This document shows, piece after piece, positions 16,383 through 24,720 of a stretch of 64,000 nt of DNA (positions are counted from its first letter, which is position 1; each line of letters starts with the position of its first letter). The notes under the pieces are model-generated. The model was not told the DNA's origin, did not search any database, and was given only the letters and a program-made list of their open reading frames with translations. The DNA comes from Candidatus Sericytochromatia bacterium (lineage in GTDB: Bacteria > Cyanobacteriota > Sericytochromatia > UBA7694), in the NCBI GenBank assembly GCA_018780035.1, contig JADMKE010000001.1, forward strand, positions 62,001 through 126,000, given 5' to 3'. Position numbers and translations under genes: made by a program.

Positions 16383-18557
16383 CTAATAATTTCCTGAAAT
16401 AAATGTATTATAAGCACTCCTTGTCAGCCGACCACTATTTAATTCCTTCATAATGACTACTCCTCCCATATGTTTAATCGGCTCATGAATACCTCGAGGT
16501 ACCAATTGCATTGTCTTTAGGTCTTCATTGTGATGCCAAGTTAAACCCAATTTGCTTTCCATCTCTTCAACTGCACTTGAAGTTTGCTTGGAGATATAAC
16601 CATTTTCGAACAACTCTTTAGCCACTTTTGCACGAGCCTGATCAAAGTCAGAGCCTGTATTTCCTTTTATTTGTCCCAAATTAGCTCTGGCTAATTCATG
16701 TTTACGTAAATCGGGAAATGAGGTTTTTGCATTTCTTTGAACACCTTCATTTTTAAAATTTTCGAGCTCTTTTAAAACCCACTCCTGAGCTTTGGCGGTT
16801 CCCCCACCTTTATTGGGATTAACCTTGAAATTTTCTGCTCGCTTTAACATAGTATTGTATTGATTTAAATTGGCTCCGGCCCCTGGTTTGATTATTTTAC
16901 CAGCATCAGCCAAGGCATTTTCTTTGGCTAATTTTTCGAGAAACGATTGGGGTAAAAACTGCTTTAGCTTAAGGACCAAGTCTCTATTTGCCTTGCAGAG
17001 AGAGGGAATGCGACAAATTTCCTCAAGCCATGCAACCCTGGCGTCATTGCGTTTGAGCAAATCGTTGGCCCGCTTGACAATCTGCTTAGATTTAGCATCC
17101 TCTTTAGTCATGTATTTTTTGACCAAAGATTTGAGAAAACCTTCACTGCGCTGACCGAGAATGATTCCTGTGGCAAATGTGAGTTCCGCGCCTTTAGAAG
17201 CCTGTTTTCCGAAGGGAATAAAATCAATGGGCTCTTGAAATGTAAACGGGGCAACAACTCCCATAAACGCGTCGACCAAATCCAAGGCTGCGTTGGGGTC
17301 AGCATTTTTGAGGTTTTGCCATTGGGCATCGCTATAGCCCGATACGCGTTTGGCCACTTCCTCCATATAGGGTCTTTCGATATTTTTGATAAAATTGGCG
17401 ACAGAACCATAATGCTCGACAATCGTCGAAACCATTTCTCCGAAAGTAGCTGTATTGCCAACAAATGCAGGGTCTGCTACATCACAGAACAAAGAATCGG
17501 TGTAATGGCCATAACAGCCTTGAATCGAGAAACTACCGCTGGGTAGACGCACCTCCAAGGTTCTCAAATCGACCATTTTTGCATCGTGCAGGGTCATGAG
17601 GATGACCTGATGAATCAGCTCTTGGGCTTCTAAAACGCCCTGTTTTAGCTCTTCCGCGTCAATCATTATTTTTTGATTGAGCTGCTGCTGCTTGTTTTGG
17701 AGCTTTGTGGCCTGATTGACCATGCGTTTTCCCAGCCAGCGCACGAGCTTGCGCGGGGTATTGATCTGCTCCAGGGGTTCATCGGTGGGGTCTTCGTCCG
17801 GCTCTTCGGGCGTAAGCGGCAGCTTTTCGCTCAAGATATCCCGCACCAAGTGGCCATACAGCTCCTGTTCATCGGCCAAGCTGCTGCTGGCTGCCATCAG
17901 GTCATAGGTGTTTTCTGAGCTGACGCGCAGATCAAACTCATCAACCAGGCTGGCAATGGCCGTGCGGTACTCCTCCAGCGTCTGCGGCAGGGGATTCACC
18001 TGTTGATCGGCATGGGCATCCTGGCTAAAGTCGGGCTGCATGGCCACGCTGTTGAGGGCACTGCGCAGGGCGGGGCGGGCGCTGTCCATTTGGCTGACGC
18101 GGTTCTGGATGCGGGGTGTGACCCCATCGATCTGGGCCTGAGTGGCGTTGGCCTCGGCCTGCAAATTGTTGAGCTTGTTTGGGTTGGGATTGGGTTTGGC
18201 CTGCTCTGCCGCCATTTTGGCTTGGCGGTCTTTGAGCTTCTTGAGCAGCTTTTGCCAATCGCCCAGGTCTTGGTTCATGGGGGCGGGGTCGCTGATCGGT
18301 TGTACGAGATTTTGGGCGGCGTTGAGGGGGCTGGCTAATTGGGAGGGGAAGAGGGCTGCTGCGTTTTCGCAGGGCTCTTGCTCTACTGGTGCGCCTGTAG
18401 CTTTGGGACTGGGGATTGGAGAAAGCGGCAGATGCATATCTGTAACACCAATGCCTTGCAACTTGCTCAGTGGTAGGTGTCTACCTCTGGTATTGCAGCC
18501 ATTACCGCTAACTGTTTGCGAGGATTTGTTTTCAAGTTTTGCCACATGGGTGAACAC
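16383..18557 (-). CDS. Polymorphic toxin with C-terminal WHH nuclease (HNH/Endo VII), no signal peptide
   Basis: 724 residues from GTG 18557, which is the first start after an in-frame TAA. Residues 1-65 are unrelated to the sister toxin and hold no signal peptide or lipobox. From about residue 65 to 508 it matches the sister (CEN/DAQALFP..., GDWQKLLKKLKDRQAKM, a Gln/Lys coiled-coil segment, HDAKMVDL, YGSVANFIKN, NADPNAALDLV, PIDFIPFGKQ). From residue 509 the tip is different: LGLTWHHNEDLKTMQLVPRG with W674-H675-H676 and a later HMGG, the motif of WHH nucleases of the HNH/Endonuclease VII superfamily. A SUKH immunity gene follows eight bases later. Without an export signal this copy may be an orphan module that is expressed only after recombination, or may leave by another route. 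Confidence 0.88.
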   Translation of the reverse strand: MFTHVAKLENKSSQTVSGNGCNTRGRHLPLSKLQGIGVTDMHLPLSPIPSPKATGAPVEQEPCENAAALFPSQLASPLNAAQNLVQPISDPAPMNQDLGDWQKLLKKLKDRQAKMAAEQAKPNPNPNKLNNLQAEANATQAQIDGVTPRIQNRVSQMDSARPALRSALNSVAMQPDFSQDAHADQQVNPLPQTLEEYRTAIASLVDEFDLRVSSENTYDLMAASSSLADEQELYGHLVRDILSEKLPLTPEEPDEDPTDEPLEQINTPRKLVRWLGKRMVNQATKLQNKQQQLNQKIMIDAEELKQGVLEAQELIHQVILMTLHDAKMVDLRTLEVRLPSGSFSIQGCYGHYTDSLFCDVADPAFVGNTATFGEMVSTIVEHYGSVANFIKNIERPYMEEVAKRVSGYSDAQWQNLKNADPNAALDLVDAFMGVVAPFTFQEPIDFIPFGKQASKGAELTFATGIILGQRSEGFLKSLVKKYMTKEDAKSKQIVKRANDLLKRNDARVAWLEEICRIPSLCKANRDLVLKLKQFLPQSFLEKLAKENALADAGKIIKPGAGANLNQYNTMLKRAENFKVNPNKGGGTAKAQEWVLKELENFKNEGVQRNAKTSFPDLRKHELARANLGQIKGNTGSDFDQARAKVAKELFENGYISKQTSSAVEEMESKLGLTWHHNEDLKTMQLVPRGIHEPIKHMGGVVIMKELNSGRLTRSAYNTFISGNY
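17674..17990. repeat. 317-bp identical segment shared by the two toxin genes, copy 1
   Basis: Identical by eye to 20753-21069, in direct orientation, while flanking coding sequence of the two genes differs at many positions. It encodes the region from YRTAIASLVDEFDLR to the Gln-rich coiled coil. Such local identity suggests recent gene conversion. Confidence 0.9.
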
Positions 18558-18592
18558 AGATAGTACTTAGCTCACGCCATTATTTTGCATCT

Positions 18593-19186
18593 TCATTCAA
18601 ACTCATTGGGCGCCCAGGCTTTCGCTTTTGGATAGGTACATAGACCATCGAGTAATTCACGAATAGAATCAGCTATTTTAACGGAGCGATCCCGCATTTC
18701 TCCTTTTTCAATATAAGGTATGTCTAAATCGTAATCAGACCACATATCCGTGTGTTCACTTTTGGTCCAGGTATAGACCTTACCAAAACTATCTCCTGAG
18801 ATTCCCAAACAAAGATAGCTGGTGGTATCACAGGCTTCACCGATGATGAGTAAAGAGGATGGCATTTGATCCTCTTTCACCAAATCAAAACTGAATTCTG
18901 TAACGAACTCAAGACTCCAAAATGAACCAATCATTGGTGCCGTAGGATGACCCAGTTTATCAACTGTACAAAAAAAGTAAGATTGAGAGTAGGAATGAGA
19001 AGAATCGTTATCAGGACACGTTAAATAGCCACCATTTTGCCTAAGCATCAAATTCTTATAATCGCCAGGTAGTTGAATCTGATATTTTTCTTCAAAGGCC
19101 AGTAGCTCTTCTGGTTTAAGTTGTTCAATATCGTCATTTTTCTTAAAACAGGCGAGATCTAAAAAACATATATTTTTATTTGACAT
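18593..19186 (-). CDS. SMI1/KNR4 (SUKH) family immunity protein
   Basis: 197 residues. SUKH features: PEELLAFEEKYQIQLPGDYK then NLMLRQNGGYL, a central strand region, DTTSYLCLGISGDSFGKVYTW and a C-terminal helix (IADSIRELLDGL). It lies between the 150-residue gene and the WHH toxin gene on the same strand. It could protect against the upstream toxin (19.7 kb), against a toxin since lost, or against toxins of neighbours. The WHH toxin has its own SUKH gene downstream, so this one probably belongs to the upstream cassette. The gene is AT-rich compared with the core genes, as is usual for immunity genes. Confidence 0.85.
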   Translation of the reverse strand: MSNKNICFLDLACFKKNDDIEQLKPEELLAFEEKYQIQLPGDYKNLMLRQNGGYLTCPDNDSSHSYSQSYFFCTVDKLGHPTAPMIGSFWSLEFVTEFSFDLVKEDQMPSSLLIIGEACDTTSYLCLGISGDSFGKVYTWTKSEHTDMWSDYDLDIPYIEKGEMRDRSVKIADSIRELLDGLCTYPKAKAWAPNEFE

Positions 19187-19264
19187 TTTTTATTTTCCTT
19201 CTGTTTTAAATGTAAACCTTTCTTCTCAGGTATTTCCTTTTCTAGGTAAAGGTCATTTCTAAAT

Positions 19265-19717
19265 TTATTCAGTAAAAATCCATTCTTCAAGATCATCTTT
19301 TAAATTTAAACCTCTTAAAAAAGGTGTAATATAAAATATTTCTTCCCATGTCTCAGCATTTGGACAATACCAATACTTTATTTTTTTTGCATGTATATCT
19401 TGATCCTGAACTAAAATTTTCTTTATTTGAAGCCACAATTTTCCAAAAACAAGAAGATCTGATGTCTCGTTGAATTGAATATGGGATAAAAATTCATTGC
19501 TTGTTTCCAATATTAAACTCATTAAAGCAACTTTATCATTGATTTCTGTAAAATATAGATTATAAGCTGTTATATAATCTTTTAAATTGTTGATATTCGA
19601 AGCAAAAGATTCCCAGTCTTGAGCGAGATCCCCCATTTCTTTGAGATCTTGAAGATCAAAGAAATCTATTATTTTGGCAATAGACTCACGGATATCATAA
19701 AAATCATTGTAATTCAT
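19265..19717 (-). CDS. Putative immunity protein of the upstream toxin
   Basis: 150 residues, all-helical in appearance and acidic, with no family I recognise (MNYNDFYDIRESIAKIIDFF... ending LKDDLEEWIFTE). It starts 20 bases after the stop of the upstream toxin gene, the position of the cognate immunity gene in polymorphic toxin loci, and is strongly AT-rich compared with the core genes. The immunity role is inferred from position only. Confidence 0.6.
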   Translation of the reverse strand: MNYNDFYDIRESIAKIIDFFDLQDLKEMGDLAQDWESFASNINNLKDYITAYNLYFTEINDKVALMSLILETSNEFLSHIQFNETSDLLVFGKLWLQIKKILVQDQDIHAKKIKYWYCPNAETWEEIFYITPFLRGLNLKDDLEEWIFTE

Positions 19718-19737
19718 TTGTCATTGTCTAACTTTCA

Positions 19738-22052
19738 TTAATTTGGTTTTAAAACAGGATAAGCACTTGTGTAACCGCCTTTTGGGCTTGGTACGGGAAT
19801 AAAATGAGTTGCGTTTACCATAGTTCCGTCAGATTTTATCACTCGTGCTTTGCCAAGGAGTTCAGGTGGTAATGGTTTAGCTATTTGCTTTCCTCCGGCT
19901 TGAAGACTTGGTCTTAATTGTTCAAGGAATTTTGCTGCAGCTTGATCATCCAGCCATTGGCCTTGAGGGCCTTTTGATCTTGCTTCGTCAATTAAGCTAG
20001 ATAATTTGACTTTTTGTCCATGGTGCAAAAATGTATGTCCCCAAGTCGGTAAACTTTTTAAGTTGTTCCATTTCAAGCCAGGACACTTTTGACATGCGTC
20101 TTTTAATTTTTGGACCCTAGCTTCATTGCGTTTCAGCAAGTTCTTTGCCCGCTTGACAATCTGCTGAGATTTTTCATCCCCTTTTGCTGCGTATTTTTTC
20201 ACCAAGGATTTGAGCAAACCTTCACTGCGTTTGCTCAGAATGACCCCTGTTGCAAGTGTGAGTTGCGCCCCTTTAGAGATCTGTTTTCCGAAGGGAACAA
20301 AATCAATGGGGTCTTGAGGTGTAAGCGGGGCTGCCACTTCCATAAAGGCATTGACCAAATCCAAGGCTGCGTTGGGGTCGGCATTTTTGAGATTTTGCCA
20401 TTGTGCATCGCTATAGCCCGAGACGCGTTTGGCGACTTCCTCCATATAGGGTCTCTGGACATTTTTGATAAAATTGGCGACAGAGCCATAATGTTCTACA
20501 ATCGTCGATACCATTTCCCCGAAGCTGGTTGCATTGGGTATAAATGCTGGATCCATGACATCGCATATCAGCGGCTGGTCGTAACTGCCAAAACATCCTT
20601 GAGTCGAGAATCCACCGCTGGGTAGATGCACAGACAAGTCTCTTAAATCGACCATTTTGGCATCGTGCAGGGTCATGAGGATGACCTGCTGAATCAGCTC
20701 TTGGGCTTCTAAGACATCTTGTTTTAAGATCTCCGCGTCTTGAGACACTTTCTGATTGAGCTGCTGCTGCTTGTTTTGGAGCTTTGTGGCCTGATTGACC
20801 ATGCGTTTTCCCAGCCAGCGCACGAGCTTGCGCGGGGTATTGATCTGCTCCAGGGGTTCATCGGTGGGGTCTTCGTCCGGCTCTTCGGGCGTAAGCGGCA
20901 GCTTTTCGCTCAAGATATCCCGCACCAAGTGGCCATACAGCTCCTGTTCATCGGCCAAGCTGCTGCTGGCTGCCATCAGGTCATAGGTGTTTTCTGAGCT
21001 GACGCGCAGATCAAACTCATCAACCAGGCTGGCAATGGCCGTGCGGTACTCCTCCAGCGTCTGCGGCAGCGGATTCACCTGTTGATCGGCATGGGCATCC
21101 TGGCTAAAGTCGGGCTGCTGGGCCACGCTGTTGAGCTCACTGCGCAGGGCGGGGCGGGCGCTGTCCATTTGGCTGACGCGGTTCTGAATGCGTGGGTTCA
21201 GCACATCCAACTGATCGACCGTTGCGTTGGCCTCGGCCTGCCAATTGTTGATTTTGTTTTGGTTGGGTTTGGGCTTTTCCTGCTCTGCCGCCATTTTGGC
21301 CTGGCGATCTTTGAGCTTTTTCATGAGCTTTTGCCAATCGCCCAGGTCTTGGTTCATGGGAGCAGGGTCGTTGATCGGTTGTACGAGATTTTGGGCGGCG
21401 TTGAGGGGGCTGGCTAATTGGGCGGGGAAGAGGGCTTGGGCATCTTCGCAGGGTTCATCGGCAACGGGTTCACAAAGCTCTGTGCCGTCGCCTGAACCGC
21501 TTGCTGTTGGCACAGTACCTGGGGGGCAACTTGCGCCGCAGATGATCGTTTGGGTTGCTGGGTCAAAGATCGCAGGGGTGCCTTCAGGGCATGAACCGTT
21601 ATTGTTATCATTGTCGTTTCCCCCGCCGCCATCATCGCCAGTAGACCATTCGCAACCGGCATACGTATGGCAGTATCCATCCGGCCCAACCATTGAACCT
21701 GAGGTAATTGTGTTCCAGAGAGGGCTTCCCCCAGCACTATAACAAGAATTTGCTCCGCCATAAGAGGCTTGAGCTTCTTCGGTAGTCCATCCGCAAAGAA
21801 TAAGGGCCTGGACTTTAAAATCCCCCAAACCAAAGTGGAGATTGTCTTTTTTTGATGTTGTTGGAGAGAGTAAATTGGGGACATTTTCGAGCAAGATAGG
21901 TGAAGCTGTGGGTGCGGGTTTAACCTGATTGGCAGGCGGAGTACAGGCCTGTAGGGTCAGCATCCCCATCAGGCTCAAAACAGAACTGAAGCGTAGAATC
22001 AGACTGCGTTTGCGTTTATGAGTGAGTGAGTGAGTGAGTGAGTTTTGGTCAT
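19738..22052 (-). CDS. Phase-variable lipoprotein polymorphic toxin (currently out of frame)
   Basis: ATG 22052, preceded at a 10-base spacing by GGGAG, is followed by AAA and six ACTC units; with six units the ATG frame ends after 17 codons. With seven (or four) units it joins the long frame that runs to 19738: 772 residues with seven units. The product then starts with a KRKR n-region, hydrophobic core and lipobox LTLQAC (Cys 38), a Cys/Gly/Asp-rich segment, the pretoxin region shared with the gene at 16.4 kb, and a different tip of about 124 residues (19741-20112) with PTWGHTFLHHG, GPQGQWLDDQAAAKFLEQL and GGYTSAYPV. The tip recalls RNase toxins of the BECR fold (HTF/HH and a final TAYP-like strand) but I am not sure of the family. 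The open frame continues upstream to 22575 without a start near the signal, overlapping the WD40 gene; I do not think that part is translated. Confidence 0.8.
20753..21069. repeat. 317-bp identical segment shared by the two toxin genes, copy 2
   Basis: Identical by eye to 17674-17990 and in the same orientation, 3,079 bases apart. Recombination between the copies would delete the upstream tip with the 150-residue gene and one SUKH gene, and join the lipoprotein front half to the WHH tip. Confidence 0.9.
22020..22043. repeat. Tetranucleotide repeat (GAGT)6 / (ACTC)6
   Basis: Six perfect GAGT units on the plus strand, that is ACTC on the coding strand, located three codons after the ATG of the lipoprotein toxin gene. 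Tetranucleotide repeats inside the 5' coding region are the classic site of slipped-strand phase variation in surface genes. Six units is the off state here; seven or four would be on. Confidence 0.9.
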
Positions 22053-22205
22053 AAATCGAATTCTCCCAGGTGTTTTCTCTGCTGCTTTTTTTGCTGGCAA
22101 TATATATAGCGTAAAACACGAATATAAAGATTCTGTAAAGATGCCGCCGATTGGGCCAAATTTCTTGGTTAAATTTAGGTAAACCCGCTTCAAGCGAAAA
22201 CCCAT

Positions 22206-22389
22206 TCCCACGCATAAGGTACAATAGAAAAAACCTCTGGAGCGTGCCTGCCTTGAAGCTCAACATTCTGGCTTTGCTGACTGCCCTGCTGCTGATACCC
22301 CAGTCGGCCCAGCCCGCCTTCGCCCTTTGGGGCCCAGACAAAAGTGTGGGCGAAGAGGGCAAGCTCAAGGGCCACAAACACGAGATCTT
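22206..22389. repeat. 184-bp direct repeat, right copy
   Basis: Identical to 11777-11960, offset 10,429 bases, same orientation. It is the promoter-proximal and signal-peptide part of the intact WD40 gene. The 150 bases just upstream (22053-22205) are AT-rich with a run of TA at 22101-22108 and should hold the promoter of the toxin gene on the minus strand. Confidence 0.95.
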
Positions 22390-23713
22390 CAGCCTGGCCT
22401 TTAGCCATGATGGAAAAAAGCTGGCCTCGGGCAGTTTTGATGGCACCACCCGCATTTGGGACAGCAGCACGTGGCAGATCTTACACGAATTGGCGGGCCA
22501 TGGAAATTGGGTCTCTGCAGTGGCTTTCAGTCCCGATGGCCGGTTTTTGGTCAGCGCGGGCATCGACCGCCGCATTCAAATCTGGGATGCCGAGACCGGG
22601 GCCAATCTCTTTACCAGCCAAGAACACGCCAAAGGCGTCTTGAGCCTGGCCTACAGCCCTGATGGCAAATGGCTGGCCAGTGGCGGCCTCGAAGGCAAAA
22701 TCCTGATCTACAATACCCAAACCTGGCAGGTGCAAAAGACCCTTGTGCCTTCTGCCAACAATCCCGGCGGTGTCGGTGCTCTGGCTTTTAGTCCCGATGG
22801 CCTGTGGTTGGCCTCAGCCAGTTACGACGACCCTGTGATTCGGCTCTGGAACCCTGAGACAGGCCAGGCCGGCCCCCTGCTTTCGGACCATATCAAAGAA
22901 GTCTATGCCCTGAGCTTTAGCCCCAATGGGCAGTATTTGGCCAGCGCTGGCGAAGATCGGATTATCCGGCTCTGGGATATGGGCAAACGCACGGTAGTTT
23001 CGCGCCTGGCCGGTCATTTTGAGCCGGTCTGGAGTTTGGCCTTTGATCCCGCAGGCGATTTTTTGGCCAGCGGCAGCATGGGGGATCGCAGTTTGCGCTT
23101 TTGGACCGTGCCCCAGGGGGTCAATAGCCAATCCTTGAGTGAGATTCCCCAGAAAACCTATGCGTTGGCCTATCATCCCAAACAAAAGCTCTTGGCCAGC
23201 GGTCACAGCGATGCTTTGCTGCGCCTTTGGCGCAATACAAGTCCAGAGGCTGCTCAAGCAGTGGCCGGTCAAAGTGGCGCCACCCTGGCCCGTTTACTCG
23301 CTCCAGCGATTGAAGTGGCGGGTTTGAGTGTCGACGACGATCGCAATGGCCTCTCCAGTGGCAATGCCAATTACAGTGCCGAAGCGGGAGAATTGGTGGA
23401 AATTACCCTGCATTTGCGCAACAGTGGCAATGCCCCGGCGCAAGGGCTGGAAGCGATGATTCAACTGGCTCCGGCGGGCCTGGTTTATCAGGGCGAGGCC
23501 CCGCGTTTCCGACTCGAAAACTGGCCAATGGGCAGCGAACAGACCTTGGTTTTGCCCGTTTTTATTCCCAAAAACCTGCAAGAGCCTGTGAGCTTGGAAA
23601 TTGAACTGCGGGCGGACAATGGGCCCCGTATTTGGAAAGAAACCCTCAAACTGGAATTGGGCAAAGCCTATCCTCCGCTTACTGCTGCCTTAGAGAAAGG
23701 AAATCCCCCATGA
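22253..23713 (+). CDS. Secreted WD40 beta-propeller protein with CARDB-like C-terminal domain
   Basis: 486 residues from TTG 22253, ten bases after GGAG; GTG 22244 is too close to the GGAG but adds only three residues. The signal peptide ends QSAQPAFA. Seven WD repeats follow (about residues 40-340), for example LKGHKHEIFSLAFSHDGKKL, GTTRIWDSSTW, IIRLWDMGKR and LLRLWRN. Residues about 370-480 form a beta-sandwich resembling CARDB/Ig-like domains (AGELVEITLHLRNSGNAPAQ). It is probably a periplasmic or surface scaffold; the binding partner is unknown. Its stop overlaps the start of the flavoprotein gene (ATGA), so the two are translationally coupled. Its first 184 bp are duplicated at the far side of the toxin island. 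Confidence 0.85.
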   Translation: MKLNILALLTALLLIPQSAQPAFALWGPDKSVGEEGKLKGHKHEIFSLAFSHDGKKLASGSFDGTTRIWDSSTWQILHELAGHGNWVSAVAFSPDGRFLVSAGIDRRIQIWDAETGANLFTSQEHAKGVLSLAYSPDGKWLASGGLEGKILIYNTQTWQVQKTLVPSANNPGGVGALAFSPDGLWLASASYDDPVIRLWNPETGQAGPLLSDHIKEVYALSFSPNGQYLASAGEDRIIRLWDMGKRTVVSRLAGHFEPVWSLAFDPAGDFLASGSMGDRSLRFWTVPQGVNSQSLSEIPQKTYALAYHPKQKLLASGHSDALLRLWRNTSPEAAQAVAGQSGATLARLLAPAIEVAGLSVDDDRNGLSSGNANYSAEAGELVEITLHLRNSGNAPAQGLEAMIQLAPAGLVYQGEAPRFRLENWPMGSEQTLVLPVFIPKNLQEPVSLEIELRADNGPRIWKETLKLELGKAYPPLTAALEKGNPP

Positions 23714-24699
23714 AAAGTTGTTTGGTTGTTGGCGGTGGCATCTCTGGCATTATTGCCGCCCGCCGCCTGCAAAAAAAGGGATTTAATGTCACGGTACTCG
23801 AAAAGTCCAAGGGCTTTGGCGGGCGTATGGCCACCCGTAGATTGGGTGAAGCGGTCTTTGACCTTGGCGCTCAGTTTTTAACCGTACACGGCATGTTCTT
23901 TCGCGTGGTGGTTGAAGACTTACAGGACCAAGGTCTGATCAAAGAGTGGAGCAGAGGTTTTCTCAATGGCGACCGGATCTTAAACAGCGACGGCTATCTG
24001 CGCTTTTGTGGTTCCCAAGGCATGGCGCCCGTGGCCAAAGCCCTGGCGGAGCCTTTGCAGGTTCATCTGCAAGAGACGGTTACCCGCATTGCCGCCCAGA
24101 CCGATCATTGGGAAGTTGAATCTGAATCGGGCCAGCGCTGGCAAGCCGATGGCTTGATTTTAACCCCGCCCTTGCCCCAGAGCCTGCAATTGCTGGAAAA
24201 AAGTGCAGTTACCCTTGAAGCGGAATTGCTCCAGCGCCTCAAAGGCGTTAAATACGATCCTGTGATTGTCAGCATGGCCGTGCTCGATGGCCCCAGTGGC
24301 CTGCCTGAGCCGGGGGGCTTGGCCCAAGCGGACCCCATGAGCCCGATTGCCTGGCTGGCAGACAACCAGCAAAAAGGCATCTCAGCGGTGCCAGCTGTGA
24401 CGATTCAGGGCACGGCCCATTTTAGCCGCAGCCAGTGGAAAAACGACAAAGAACAGGCTGGGAAACTGCTTTGGGAGGCGGCCAAACCCCTGCTCAAAGC
24501 CAATTGTCTTGAATTGGATGTACACCGCTGGCGCTTTGCCCAGGTGCAAGACCCCCTGCCCGAATCCTGCCTGATGCTCCAGGACGGGCCGCCGCTGGTC
24601 TTGGCCGGAGATGCCTTTGGCGACCGCTTTAATCCGATTGAAGGCGCTGCCAATTCAGGCCTGGAAGCCGCCAAACACCTGATTAAACATTGGGATTAA
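23710..24699 (+). CDS. Renalase-like FAD-dependent oxidoreductase
   Basis: 329 residues starting at ATG 23710, with AGAAAGGA upstream and a four-base overlap with the WD40 gene. The N-terminal Rossmann motif CLVVGGGISGIIAARRLQKK binds FAD, followed by VLEKSKGFGGRMATRR and DLGAQFLTVH, typical of renalase/amine-oxidase flavoproteins, and the C-terminal FAD motif LVLAGDAFGDRFNPIEGAAN. Bacterial renalases oxidise isomers of NAD(P)H; the true substrate here is not known. It probably acts in the cytoplasm, although its partner gene is exported, so the coupling may concern expression rather than a shared complex. Confidence 0.88.
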   Translation: MKSCLVVGGGISGIIAARRLQKKGFNVTVLEKSKGFGGRMATRRLGEAVFDLGAQFLTVHGMFFRVVVEDLQDQGLIKEWSRGFLNGDRILNSDGYLRFCGSQGMAPVAKALAEPLQVHLQETVTRIAAQTDHWEVESESGQRWQADGLILTPPLPQSLQLLEKSAVTLEAELLQRLKGVKYDPVIVSMAVLDGPSGLPEPGGLAQADPMSPIAWLADNQQKGISAVPAVTIQGTAHFSRSQWKNDKEQAGKLLWEAAKPLLKANCLELDVHRWRFAQVQDPLPESCLMLQDGPPLVLAGDAFGDRFNPIEGAANSGLEAAKHLIKHWD

Positions 24700-24720
24700 A
24701 CACTGGAATTAAACATTGGG
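24682..24720. repeat. Three tandem 13-bp repeats over two convergent stop codons
   Basis: ATTAAACATTGGG (24682-24694), ATTAAACACTGGA (24695-24707) and ATTAAACATTGGG (24708-24720). The array covers the end of the flavoprotein gene (stop 24697-24699) and the end of the convergent MOSC gene (stop 24709-24711), so each unit supplies a stop codon on one strand or the other. Confidence 0.85.

Noticed and set aside
22053..22575. Upstream part of the toxin open frame (about 170 codons before the lipoprotein signal)
   Set aside because: It runs antisense over the WD40 gene and its signal-peptide region, shows no homology or start with a ribosome site, and would place a lipoprotein signal inside the chain. 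It is open by chance because the frame lacks stops.
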